Below, piece by piece: positions 34,461-41,200 of a stretch of DNA of 64,000 nt. The translations under genes and the position numbers were made by a program. The notes under the pieces are model-generated. The model saw only the letters and a list, made by a program, of their open reading frames with translations, had not been told where the DNA came from and did not search any database. Numbering within the stretch: position 1 is the first letter of the stretch; every line of letters begins with the position of its first letter. Source of the DNA: an uncultured Victivallales bacterium (GTDB lineage: Bacteria > Verrucomicrobiota > Lentisphaeria > Victivallales > UBA1829); contig CALXRI010000002.1 of assembly GCA_944390795.1 (NCBI GenBank), positions 1 through 64,000 on the forward strand. The letters are read 5' to 3'.

Positions 34461-35490
34461 AAGCGTCAACATCGCAAGCTGCTCGATGCTGAGCGCGCCC
34501 GGCACGGTCCGGGCGGAAATCCCGCTTCCGGAACAGGCGGCCGGACTCGTGGCGGAGGCGCGGCGCGCGGTATTCGAGATTCTGCGCGGGCGCTCGAAGC
34601 GTCTGATGGCGATCGTCGGCCCCTGCTCCATCCACAACCCGGACGCCGCGCTGGAATATGCGGAACGTCTGAAGGCGCTGCGTCCGGAACTCGGAGACGC
34701 CCTCTTTGTCATCATGCGCGTCTACTTTGAAAAGCCGCGCACGACTCTCGGCTGGAAGGGACTGCTCTACGATCCGGATCTGAACGGAGCGTATGACATC
34801 GAAAAAGGCATCGCGACCGCACGGAAACTCCTCGTGAAAATCGCCTCCCTCGGCGTGCCGGCGGCAACGGAAATGCTCGACCCCGTCATATCGGCATATC
34901 TGGAGGACACGATCACCTGGGCGGCAATCGGCGCGCGCACCACGGAGGCGCCGACGCACCGCCAGCTCGCCAGCGGCCTCCCGATGGCGGTCGGATTCAA
35001 GAACGCCACCGACGGCGGTTTTCAGACGGCCATCGACGCGGTCGCCACGGCGCGCAGTCCGCACAGCTTCATCGGCGTGCTGGAGAACGGGCACACGGGC
35101 ATTTTCCGGACGCGGGGAAACCCGTTCTGTCATGTGGTTCTGCGCGGCGGAAGCTCCGGACCGAATTACGACGCGGTCCGGGTCGCGGAACTTCGGGAAC
35201 GGCTCCGGAACGCGCATCTGCCGGAACGGATCGTCATTGACTGCAGTCACGCGAATTCGGGGAAAGACCCGAAGAAGCAGCGCATCGTTTTCCGCGACGT
35301 GCTCCGTCAGAGACGCGACGGGGAAACGGCGATCGCCGGCGTGATGCTTGAAAGCTGTCTGCGCGAGGGGAACCAGAAACTGCGTCCCGGCGCGATCCCC
35401 TCCCCCGACATCTCCGTCACCGATCCGTGCATCGGCTGGGAGGAGACGGAAGAGCTTCTCCGGGAAGCCGCGGAAAAACTGGCGCGATGA
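34450..35490 (+). CDS. 3-deoxy-7-phosphoheptulonate (DAHP) synthase, class I
   Basis: 346-aa enzyme condensing PEP and erythrose-4-phosphate, the entry step of the shikimate pathway. The AroFGH-type (I-alpha) sequence is clear: MAIVGPCSIHNPDAALEYAERL, VIMRVYFEKPRTTLGWKGL, AATEMLDPVISAYL, GARTTEAPTHRQLASGL, LRGGSSGPNYD and VIDCSHANSGKDPKKQ. As last gene of the trp operon it overlaps trpA and would be co-regulated by Trp attenuation, supplying chorismate when tryptophan is short. Which amino acid inhibits it cannot be told by eye. The ATG at 34450 has GGAAGAGG upstream; the longer in-frame start lies inside trpA. Confidence 0.95.
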   Translation: MLCESVNIASCSMLSAPGTVRAEIPLPEQAAGLVAEARRAVFEILRGRSKRLMAIVGPCSIHNPDAALEYAERLKALRPELGDALFVIMRVYFEKPRTTLGWKGLLYDPDLNGAYDIEKGIATARKLLVKIASLGVPAATEMLDPVISAYLEDTITWAAIGARTTEAPTHRQLASGLPMAVGFKNATDGGFQTAIDAVATARSPHSFIGVLENGHTGIFRTRGNPFCHVVLRGGSSGPNYDAVRVAELRERLRNAHLPERIVIDCSHANSGKDPKKQRIVFRDVLRQRRDGETAIAGVMLESCLREGNQKLRPGAIPSPDISVTDPCIGWEETEELLREAAEKLAR

Positions 35491-35546
35491 ACGCCCCGGA
35501 GCAGGACCGGCAATCCGGGAAAAGGATCGGGGCGGGATATCCGCAG

Positions 35547-36482
35547 TCAGTCCTCCAGGCTGGAAAGCTCCTGCTCCTCCTTCGAGGGAGCTTCCCGGTC
35601 GCGGCTTCTGCCGCGCCCGACTTTGTATTTCTCCGGATAGACCACATTCACTTCATCCTTGGAGCACGAAACGGTCCGTCCGCTGTCATCAAGCTGGACG
35701 ACAACACGCTGCGTAAGGAGATTCCGGTCGATGATGCGTCCGCGCCCCTCCTTGCATTCGCAGCAGTCTCCGCGCCGCGGCATGCTCCGTTCCAGCTCCA
35801 GATATCCTTCATGTTCGTATTTGAGACAGCATTTGAGTCTTCCGCAGATTCCGGAAATCGTGCTCGGCGTCAGGGAGAGATCCTGTTCCTTGGCCATCTT
35901 GACGTTGATGGAGGCGAATTCCCTGAGAAAGGTGCAGCAGCAGAGCGGACGCCCGCAGATGGAAATGCCCCCGACAATGGCCGTTTCGTCGCGGACGCCG
36001 ATCTGACGGAGTTCGATTCTCGTATTGAGGGCGGCGGAAAGCTGTTTGACCAGTTCCCGGAAATCGACGCGCCCGTCGGCGCTGAACTGAATCGCCAGAA
36101 GTTTGTTGTCGAAGGAATAGTGCGCATTGATGAGCTTCATCGGAAGGGAAAGACGCTCGATGAACTGGGCTGCGGTCCGCATGGCGGACTTGGAGCGCAT
36201 CATGTTTTCATGCGCCTTCCCCTGATCGACCACGGTGGCCTTGCGCTGAATGCGGGGAATTTCCGCCTGTTTTTCAGACGGGGTGCCTGTGGGATGAAGA
36301 TTCTCCTTCGGCAGATCGGCGGGATTGTAGGGTGCGGGATCACCGGATACGATCTGGCCGTAATCCAGAAAGAAATCCTTGCGGATCACGCACCAGTCGC
36401 CCTCTTTCAGTGTCAGGGAGTCGTCTCCGCGCGCCTTGTATCTGGCGCCGTTGTCAAGCCGTATGTCATATAAAAATTCCAT
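35547..36482 (-). CDS. PSP1 domain protein (RicT/YaaT-like)
   Basis: 311-aa cytoplasmic protein. The central PSP1 region has the family's cysteine-rich pattern: GGISICGRPLCCCTFLREF, GICGRLKCCLKYEHEGY and the later RRGDCCECKEGRGRIIDRNL. In Bacillus RicT with RicA and RicF carries Fe-S clusters and promotes RNase Y mRNA maturation; in other bacteria PSP1 proteins link to replication. The N-terminal 90 residues (YDIRLDNGARYKARGDDSL) and a charged C-terminal tail frame the domain. It is often found near holB and tmk; here those genes are 21 kb away. It converges with the DAHP synthase and is divergent from ftsA. Confidence 0.88.
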   Translation of the reverse strand: MEFLYDIRLDNGARYKARGDDSLTLKEGDWCVIRKDFFLDYGQIVSGDPAPYNPADLPKENLHPTGTPSEKQAEIPRIQRKATVVDQGKAHENMMRSKSAMRTAAQFIERLSLPMKLINAHYSFDNKLLAIQFSADGRVDFRELVKQLSAALNTRIELRQIGVRDETAIVGGISICGRPLCCCTFLREFASINVKMAKEQDLSLTPSTISGICGRLKCCLKYEHEGYLELERSMPRRGDCCECKEGRGRIIDRNLLTQRVVVQLDDSGRTVSCSKDEVNVVYPEKYKVGRGRSRDREAPSKEEQELSSLED

Positions 36483-36502
36483 TGCATTTCTCCGTTCGGG
36501 AC

Positions 36503-36530
36503 TTGAAAGATTGCATAAACCGCGTAAAAT
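36503..36530 (+). promoter_or_regulatory. Predicted promoter of ftsA-ftsZ
   Basis: TTGAAA (36503-36508), 16-nt spacer, TAAAAT (36525-36530). The start codon of ftsA lies 120 bases further; a GGAG box (36642-36645) precedes that ATG by 5 nt. Confidence 0.45.
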
Positions 36531-36650
36531 ACACCTCTATGCGATGACTTACAAGCGCCAAGGCGCAATTTCAGAGGGAAAACCGTCTCCGGCATCGCCG
36601 TCCGCGGCGTTTTTCCGCGGGACCGGAACCGGTGCGGGAATGGAGATTTT

Positions 36651-37925
36651 ATGGCTTTTTACGAGAAGAACATTATCACATGCGTCGAAATCGGGACGTC
36701 GAAGATCTGCGCCCTGCACGGCACCTGCGACAAGGCGGGAAATCCTGTCGTCCTCGGTTTCGGGCAGACTTCGCCGGAGGGAAGCGTCTGCAAAAGCGAC
36801 ATCACGGATTTTCATACCGTCACCAACGCGCTGGAAAAGGCTCTCGGGGATGCGGACCAGTCGGCAGGACACGATTTCGACAGAAAAAACGTCTACTGCG
36901 TCATGAACGGCGCCGGGATATTTTCCCGCCAGGGGGAAGGCAATGTAATCATCTACGACGCGGATCACAAAGTCAGGCAGAACCATATCGACGAGGCGGT
37001 AAGAAAGGCGCAGAGTCTCTCGCTGCCGCCCGATCAGGTTCACCTGAACTCCTTCGACTCCTATTTTCTCCTGGACTCCTGCCGGATCAGACAGAATCCG
37101 CTGGGCGCGCAGGCGAACCGCCTTGACGCATATCTTCATATCATTTCCGCCGAACGGAACCGGGTGGAAATGATCCGCGCCATTCTGAAGGAACTCGGAT
37201 TCGAAGGCGACATCTCCTGTGTTTTCTCCGGCATCGCCTCCGCATACGCGGCCCTTCGGACCGATGAAAAAAAACAGGGTGTCCTGCTGATCGACATGGG
37301 AGCGGGCGTGACGGACTATCTGCTCGTCCAGCGGGATGGAATCCTCGCCAGCGGCGTCCTGCCGGTCGGCACGGAGAACGTCGCAAACGATCTTTCCATC
37401 GGTCTGGAAATCGGAATAGAGCAGGCGCGCCGTTTCCTGAACGAATCGAAACTGGAGGACTATCGGGCCTCCGGCGCGGCATTCGTCGAATTCTCCGGAA
37501 CTGTTCAGAACACCAGACGCAGAATTCCGATCGGATCGTTTGAAAAAATCATTGAACTGCGCCTCCGCGAAACCTTCTCGATTATCCGGGAGCAGCTTGA
37601 GACCAGGGGACTCCTTTCAAAAATCGAAACGGGTATCGTATTCTGCGGAGGCGGGGCGGCAATCCCTGCCGCGTTGGAGGCTTTGCGCGGCGTGACGGGA
37701 ATGCACGTGCGGAAAGGGGAAACGCTCGGCGTCAGCGGCGCAATGAGCGGGATGGAGATCCCCTGCCGCTGCACAGCCCTGCTCGGACTGCTGAAATTCG
37801 CCGCGGACGTGGAAAACAGCACGGAGGCGGAAAGCGGACTCAGGAAGGTCGGGGATGTGCTGGAGGAATTCGGCGAAAGCTTCTTCCGGAAAGTCAAGGA
37901 TGTCACAAAGGGATTCAAGATATGA
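36651..37925 (+). CDS. ftsA: Cell division protein FtsA
   Basis: 424-aa actin-like protein that tethers FtsZ filaments to the inner membrane. Actin-fold ATP motifs are visible: phosphate-1 CVEIGTSKIC (11-20), phosphate-2 LLIDMGAGVTDY (212-223) and adenosine motif CGGGAAIPAALEAL (332-345). The 1C-type subdomain region lies around 85-165. The last 20 residues (EEFGESFFRKVKDVTKGFKI) form a basic, amphipathic helix fitting the membrane-targeting sequence. It overlaps ftsZ by 4 nt (ATGA). The family assignment is strengthened by this pairing; divergence from E. coli FtsA is considerable. Confidence 0.92.
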   Translation: MAFYEKNIITCVEIGTSKICALHGTCDKAGNPVVLGFGQTSPEGSVCKSDITDFHTVTNALEKALGDADQSAGHDFDRKNVYCVMNGAGIFSRQGEGNVIIYDADHKVRQNHIDEAVRKAQSLSLPPDQVHLNSFDSYFLLDSCRIRQNPLGAQANRLDAYLHIISAERNRVEMIRAILKELGFEGDISCVFSGIASAYAALRTDEKKQGVLLIDMGAGVTDYLLVQRDGILASGVLPVGTENVANDLSIGLEIGIEQARRFLNESKLEDYRASGAAFVEFSGTVQNTRRRIPIGSFEKIIELRLRETFSIIREQLETRGLLSKIETGIVFCGGGAAIPAALEALRGVTGMHVRKGETLGVSGAMSGMEIPCRCTALLGLLKFAADVENSTEAESGLRKVGDVLEEFGESFFRKVKDVTKGFKI

Positions 37926-39199
37926 CTGAAAACACCGAACAGACACTCGCAGACGCCGTGCGGCAGGATGCACCGGACAACCCGCAGCCGGACCGGAAAA
38001 TCATCGTCGTCGGAATCGGAGGAAACGGCGCAAAAATTCTGCACTCCTTTACTCATCTGCCAGGCAGCGCCCTTTACGATACCGCGGCAATCGACACAGA
38101 CAGGGAATCGCTCAGGCTTTCCGGCGCGAAATTCACAATTCAGGCGGAAGCGGACTGGACCATCAAAAGCGGACTCGGATGCGGGGGAGATGTCATGAAG
38201 GGGGAACGCGCCGTCGCACGGGAACGTTCCAGGATCACCCAGCTGCTCGCGGACTATGATTTCATCCTCGTGACGGGAGGGCTTGGATGCGGCACGGCGA
38301 CAGGCGGAATCCGGACGCTTGCAAGTGTCGCAAAAGGACTCGCCATTCCCGCCGTTTTTCTGCTGACAACTCCATTCTCCTTTGAATCCTACACAAAACG
38401 GAAAAACGCGGAAGACTGCATCGGCGAGCTTCTTCCCATCACGGAGGCGCTTGTCACCCTCCCGAACGATCTGCTGTTCTCCACGCTTCCCCCGGACGCA
38501 CCGGCGGAAGAGGCATTCGCAAGGGCCTCGGAGGAAATGGCTGCATCCGTGTTCGGAATGGGAGAAATCCTCCGAGCCAGAAAACTGATCGGAGCGGACT
38601 TCGCCGGATTCTCCTCCATTCTGCAGAAAAGAAAGACCTCCTGCGCAATCGGCATCGGCCGGGCGGATTCGGACGACGGGCTGGACCGTTGCGCACTGGC
38701 TCTGGAACGGATGCTGGAATCTCCGTTTCTCGGAGGTTCATCACGTCTGGAGTCCTCAAACGCCGTAATTCTTACGCTCACGGGCGGACCGGATCTCAGG
38801 ATTGATGAAATGAAGCGGGCTCTCGAAAACGCGTCCTCGGTTCTGCCTCAGGGAATCAACCTCATGACCGGAATCTCCGTCAATCCGGATTACGAAGCAC
38901 GGGTTCAGCTCAGCGTGCTTGCAGTCCGCTGCGATCAGACGCCGGAAACGAACCTGCCGCCGGCGGACGGGAAAAACGACACGCTCTGGAACCGCAGCAC
39001 GCCGGAAAAGAGTCCGGCTTCCCCCAGAAAGCAGACCCGGAGCGACATGATTCAGGACACCTTCAAGCTGGAAACGATCTCGAAGGGAATCTTTTCCAGA
39101 TCCGCGGCGGTCAAATACCGGGACGAGGATCTGGATGTTCCGACCTTTCAGAGACGCGGCATATCCATCGACAAGGGAAGCACAGGAAAAACCTCATGA
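37922..39199 (+). CDS. ftsZ: Divergent FtsZ-like tubulin homolog
   Basis: 425-aa tubulin/FtsZ GTPase-fold protein. Recognisable features: IIVVGIGGNGAKIL (26-40), DTAAIDTDRESL, SGLGCGGDVMKGERAV, and the tubulin signature as GCGTATG (122-128) in place of GGGTGTG. The T7 synergy loop reads GADFAG (224-229) instead of NxDxxD, so two conserved T7-loop residues, including the last catalytic Asp, are Gly. The C-terminal tail DLDVPTFQRRGI (about 403-414) resembles the FtsA/ZipA-binding peptide LDIPAFLRRQ. It is co-translated with ftsA and the following peptidase. It may be a polymerising but poorly hydrolysing FtsZ. The gene symbol reflects homology and context. Confidence 0.82.
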   Translation: MTENTEQTLADAVRQDAPDNPQPDRKIIVVGIGGNGAKILHSFTHLPGSALYDTAAIDTDRESLRLSGAKFTIQAEADWTIKSGLGCGGDVMKGERAVARERSRITQLLADYDFILVTGGLGCGTATGGIRTLASVAKGLAIPAVFLLTTPFSFESYTKRKNAEDCIGELLPITEALVTLPNDLLFSTLPPDAPAEEAFARASEEMAASVFGMGEILRARKLIGADFAGFSSILQKRKTSCAIGIGRADSDDGLDRCALALERMLESPFLGGSSRLESSNAVILTLTGGPDLRIDEMKRALENASSVLPQGINLMTGISVNPDYEARVQLSVLAVRCDQTPETNLPPADGKNDTLWNRSTPEKSPASPRKQTRSDMIQDTFKLETISKGIFSRSAAVKYRDEDLDVPTFQRRGISIDKGSTGKTS

Positions 39200-40113
39200 C
39201 AGCCATTCCTTTCCGACTGATTCCCCTGTCTGCGCTTCCCGTTCTTTTCTGCGCCTGCCTGAAAACGCCTTCTCCGCCTCCGCCGGAAGTGTCGGAATCC
39301 TGTGTATGGCGCTGCGCGGAACAGTCCGTTGCCTTCGGGAACCGCTGCTCGGGAAGTCCGGAGATCCGGAAATACGCGGCATGGATCCGGGAAACTGCCG
39401 CGAAATCCGCAAAATTCAAGGTGTATACGCACTCCTTCCGCGAATCCACGCCGCTCGGGGAGATGCTCTTTGAAAACATTATTGCGGAGATTTCCGGAAA
39501 AAGGGAAGATTTCATCCTCGTAGCGGCGCATTATGACATCAAACGCTTCCACCTTCTCCGGAATTTCCAGGGCGCCAATGACGGAGCCTCCGGAGTCGCC
39601 GCGCTTCTCGGCATGATTTCAGCTCTGCAGAAAAATGAGGAAAAGCCTCCGTGCGGAATCCGTTTCGTGTTTTTCGACGGGGAGGAATGCGTGAACGGAT
39701 ACGGAGAATCGGACGGGCTCCATGGAAGCAGACACCTTGCACGCGAGTGGGAGAAGAACGGGCTCCTCGGGAAATGCAGGGCGATGATCCTCCTTGACAT
39801 GATCGGAGACCGGGATCTCACGCTCACAATTCCGGAGAACTGCACGGCATATCTGAAGGAGAAGCTTCTGCGCATCGCAAAGGAAAGCGGTTTCCGCGGA
39901 ACATGCGCTCCATTCGGGTCCGCAATTCTGGACGATCATGTCCCGTTTCTGGAAAAAGGAGTTCCCGCCATCAACCTCATCGACTTTGAATATGGCCCCG
40001 GAAACGCATTCTGGCATACGGAAGAGGACACCCTGGATAAGATTTCAGGCTCAAGCATCAAGAGTGCAGCGGATCTGGCTCTGCGTTTATGCTGGGACAT
40101 CGGTGAAGATTGA
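39196..40113 (+). CDS. M28 peptidase, glutaminyl-peptide cyclotransferase type, exported
   Basis: 305-aa exported zinc enzyme. A signal peptide with a possible lipid-attachment Cys21 (LPVLFCAC) is followed by the M28 core: AAHYD (His112), GANDGASG (Asp129), FFDGEE (Glu163/164), LLDMIGDRD (Asp201) and FWHTEED (His274). The segment ESDGLHGSRHLAREW is like the DSLYGSRHLA of animal and bacterial glutaminyl cyclases, which turn N-terminal Gln into pyroglutamate; this subgroup binds one zinc. Its ATG overlaps the ftsZ stop by 4 nt, so it is part of the ftsA-ftsZ operon, an unexplained link. An aminopeptidase activity is the alternative. Confidence 0.85.
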   Translation: MTAIPFRLIPLSALPVLFCACLKTPSPPPPEVSESCVWRCAEQSVAFGNRCSGSPEIRKYAAWIRETAAKSAKFKVYTHSFRESTPLGEMLFENIIAEISGKREDFILVAAHYDIKRFHLLRNFQGANDGASGVAALLGMISALQKNEEKPPCGIRFVFFDGEECVNGYGESDGLHGSRHLAREWEKNGLLGKCRAMILLDMIGDRDLTLTIPENCTAYLKEKLLRIAKESGFRGTCAPFGSAILDDHVPFLEKGVPAINLIDFEYGPGNAFWHTEEDTLDKISGSSIKSAADLALRLCWDIGED

Positions 40114-40155
40114 GAACAATTCCGATTCATACCGCATAAAAAACGAGATTTTTTC

Positions 40156-40204
40156 AACTTTCTTGGAAAGTTCCTATTGAAAAGTATCTCCCCAATGTTA
40201 TATT
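40156..40204 (+). promoter_or_regulatory. Promoter with upstream palindrome before the 263-aa protein gene
   Basis: Promoter TTGAAA (40177-40182), 16-nt spacer, TATATT (40199-40204). Just upstream is a perfect palindrome AACTTTC-TTG-GAAAGTT (40156-40172), 4 bases before the -35 box, a natural position for an activator site. The gene itself has a strong AGGAGG (40262-40267). Confidence 0.5.
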
Positions 40205-40276
40205 CGTGAATATGGAATGATATTTCTATCTCAGAAAAGATAAAACGAAACAAAGGAAATGAGGAGGTAAAGGAAG

Positions 40277-41068
40277 ATGTACCTGTTTATAGGTATCGCC
40301 CTGATGGTCGTCGCGCTGATTGGAATTATCTGGTGCCAGAAGAAACAGAAAGTCAATCCGAACGCGCAGGCGTTTGCGTTTGTTTTCCTGGTTCTGATTC
40401 TCATCGGAGCCGGAACGGTGCTCTGGGATCAGGGAATTTTCGGCGGGGAAGACCGGGAAATGAACCGCATTATTGAAAATGAAACGGCCTACGCCGCGGC
40501 ACGGTCCGAAATCCTTGCAAAATATCTCGTCGGAAAATATCCCGGCAAAAAGGCGGTCATCATCACGGAAAAGAATCTGGAGGGCAACAAGATCAACAAG
40601 GGCGCATACGACGCCATGGTGCAGGCTCTCAACGGAATTGAAGTGGAGGCGACGGAAGCCCTCAATACGCCGGAAATGTCTCCGGACAATCCGATGCCGA
40701 TGGAATCCCTCATCACAGCCAAGCTTTTCAATGACATCTTCAACAAGTATCCGAACACGAACCTTTTCATCATCATGGCAAGCCTTCCGTTCAATATGGA
40801 CGAGGTTCAGAAGTTCTCCATCTGGAAAAAGGATCCGAAAAAAGTCCAGGCAGTGATCGTCAACGGCGAGGTCTACAATCTCAAGCGTGTCATTGCCGCC
40901 GGGTACATCGCGGCTGCGGCTATCATGAAAAATGATCCGAACGCTTATGATCCGGAAAAGACGGCTCCGTCCGATTCCCAGAAGGCGTTTGATGTCAGAT
41001 ACATTCTTGTCACGCCGGAAAATGTGGCGGATGTCGACAAGGCGAACAAGGGAGTCTTCGCGAAGTAA
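40277..41068 (+). CDS. Membrane-anchored protein of unknown function
   Basis: 263-aa protein I do not recognise. Two TM helices open it (YLFIGIALMVVALIGIIWC and FAFVFLVLILIGAGTVLW), then a soluble domain of about 200 residues with an alternating alpha/beta look: KAVIITEKNLEGNKINKGAYD, NTNLFIIMASLPFNMDEV and VQAVIVNGEVYNLKRVIAAGYIAAAAIM. The strand pattern suggests a Rossmann-like fold with a periplasmic or cytoplasmic location that depends on topology. Codon and expression signals (strong AGGAGG, consensus promoter, perfect terminator) point to a well-expressed single-gene unit between ftsZ-M28 and clpC. Confidence 0.8.
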   Translation: MYLFIGIALMVVALIGIIWCQKKQKVNPNAQAFAFVFLVLILIGAGTVLWDQGIFGGEDREMNRIIENETAYAAARSEILAKYLVGKYPGKKAVIITEKNLEGNKINKGAYDAMVQALNGIEVEATEALNTPEMSPDNPMPMESLITAKLFNDIFNKYPNTNLFIIMASLPFNMDEVQKFSIWKKDPKKVQAVIVNGEVYNLKRVIAAGYIAAAAIMKNDPNAYDPEKTAPSDSQKAFDVRYILVTPENVADVDKANKGVFAK

Positions 41069-41090
41069 CGTTTTTTGTTGATTTCTGAAT

Positions 41091-41118
41091 TTGCAATTCC
41101 GGGACGTTCGTGTATAAT
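41091..41118 (+). promoter_or_regulatory. Predicted clpC promoter, -10 box inside the terminator loop
   Basis: TTGCAA (41091-41096), 16-nt spacer, TATAAT (41113-41118). The -10 is exactly consensus and lies in the loop of the preceding terminator; the transcript would start within the 3' arm and so escape the hairpin. Confidence 0.6.
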
Positions 41119-41138
41119 ACCGAACGTCCCTTTTTTTT
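41101..41138 (+). terminator. Intrinsic terminator after the 263-aa protein gene
   Basis: GGGACGTTCG (41101-41110) and CGAACGTCCC (41121-41130) form a perfect 10-bp stem with a 10-nt loop (TGTATAATAC), followed by eight T (41131-41138). Confidence 0.92.
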
Positions 41139-41200
41139 ATTTTTCGGATAAAATGCGGATGCCGGAATCTCCGCATCCGTCTTGCAACAGGAGTCTTCTC

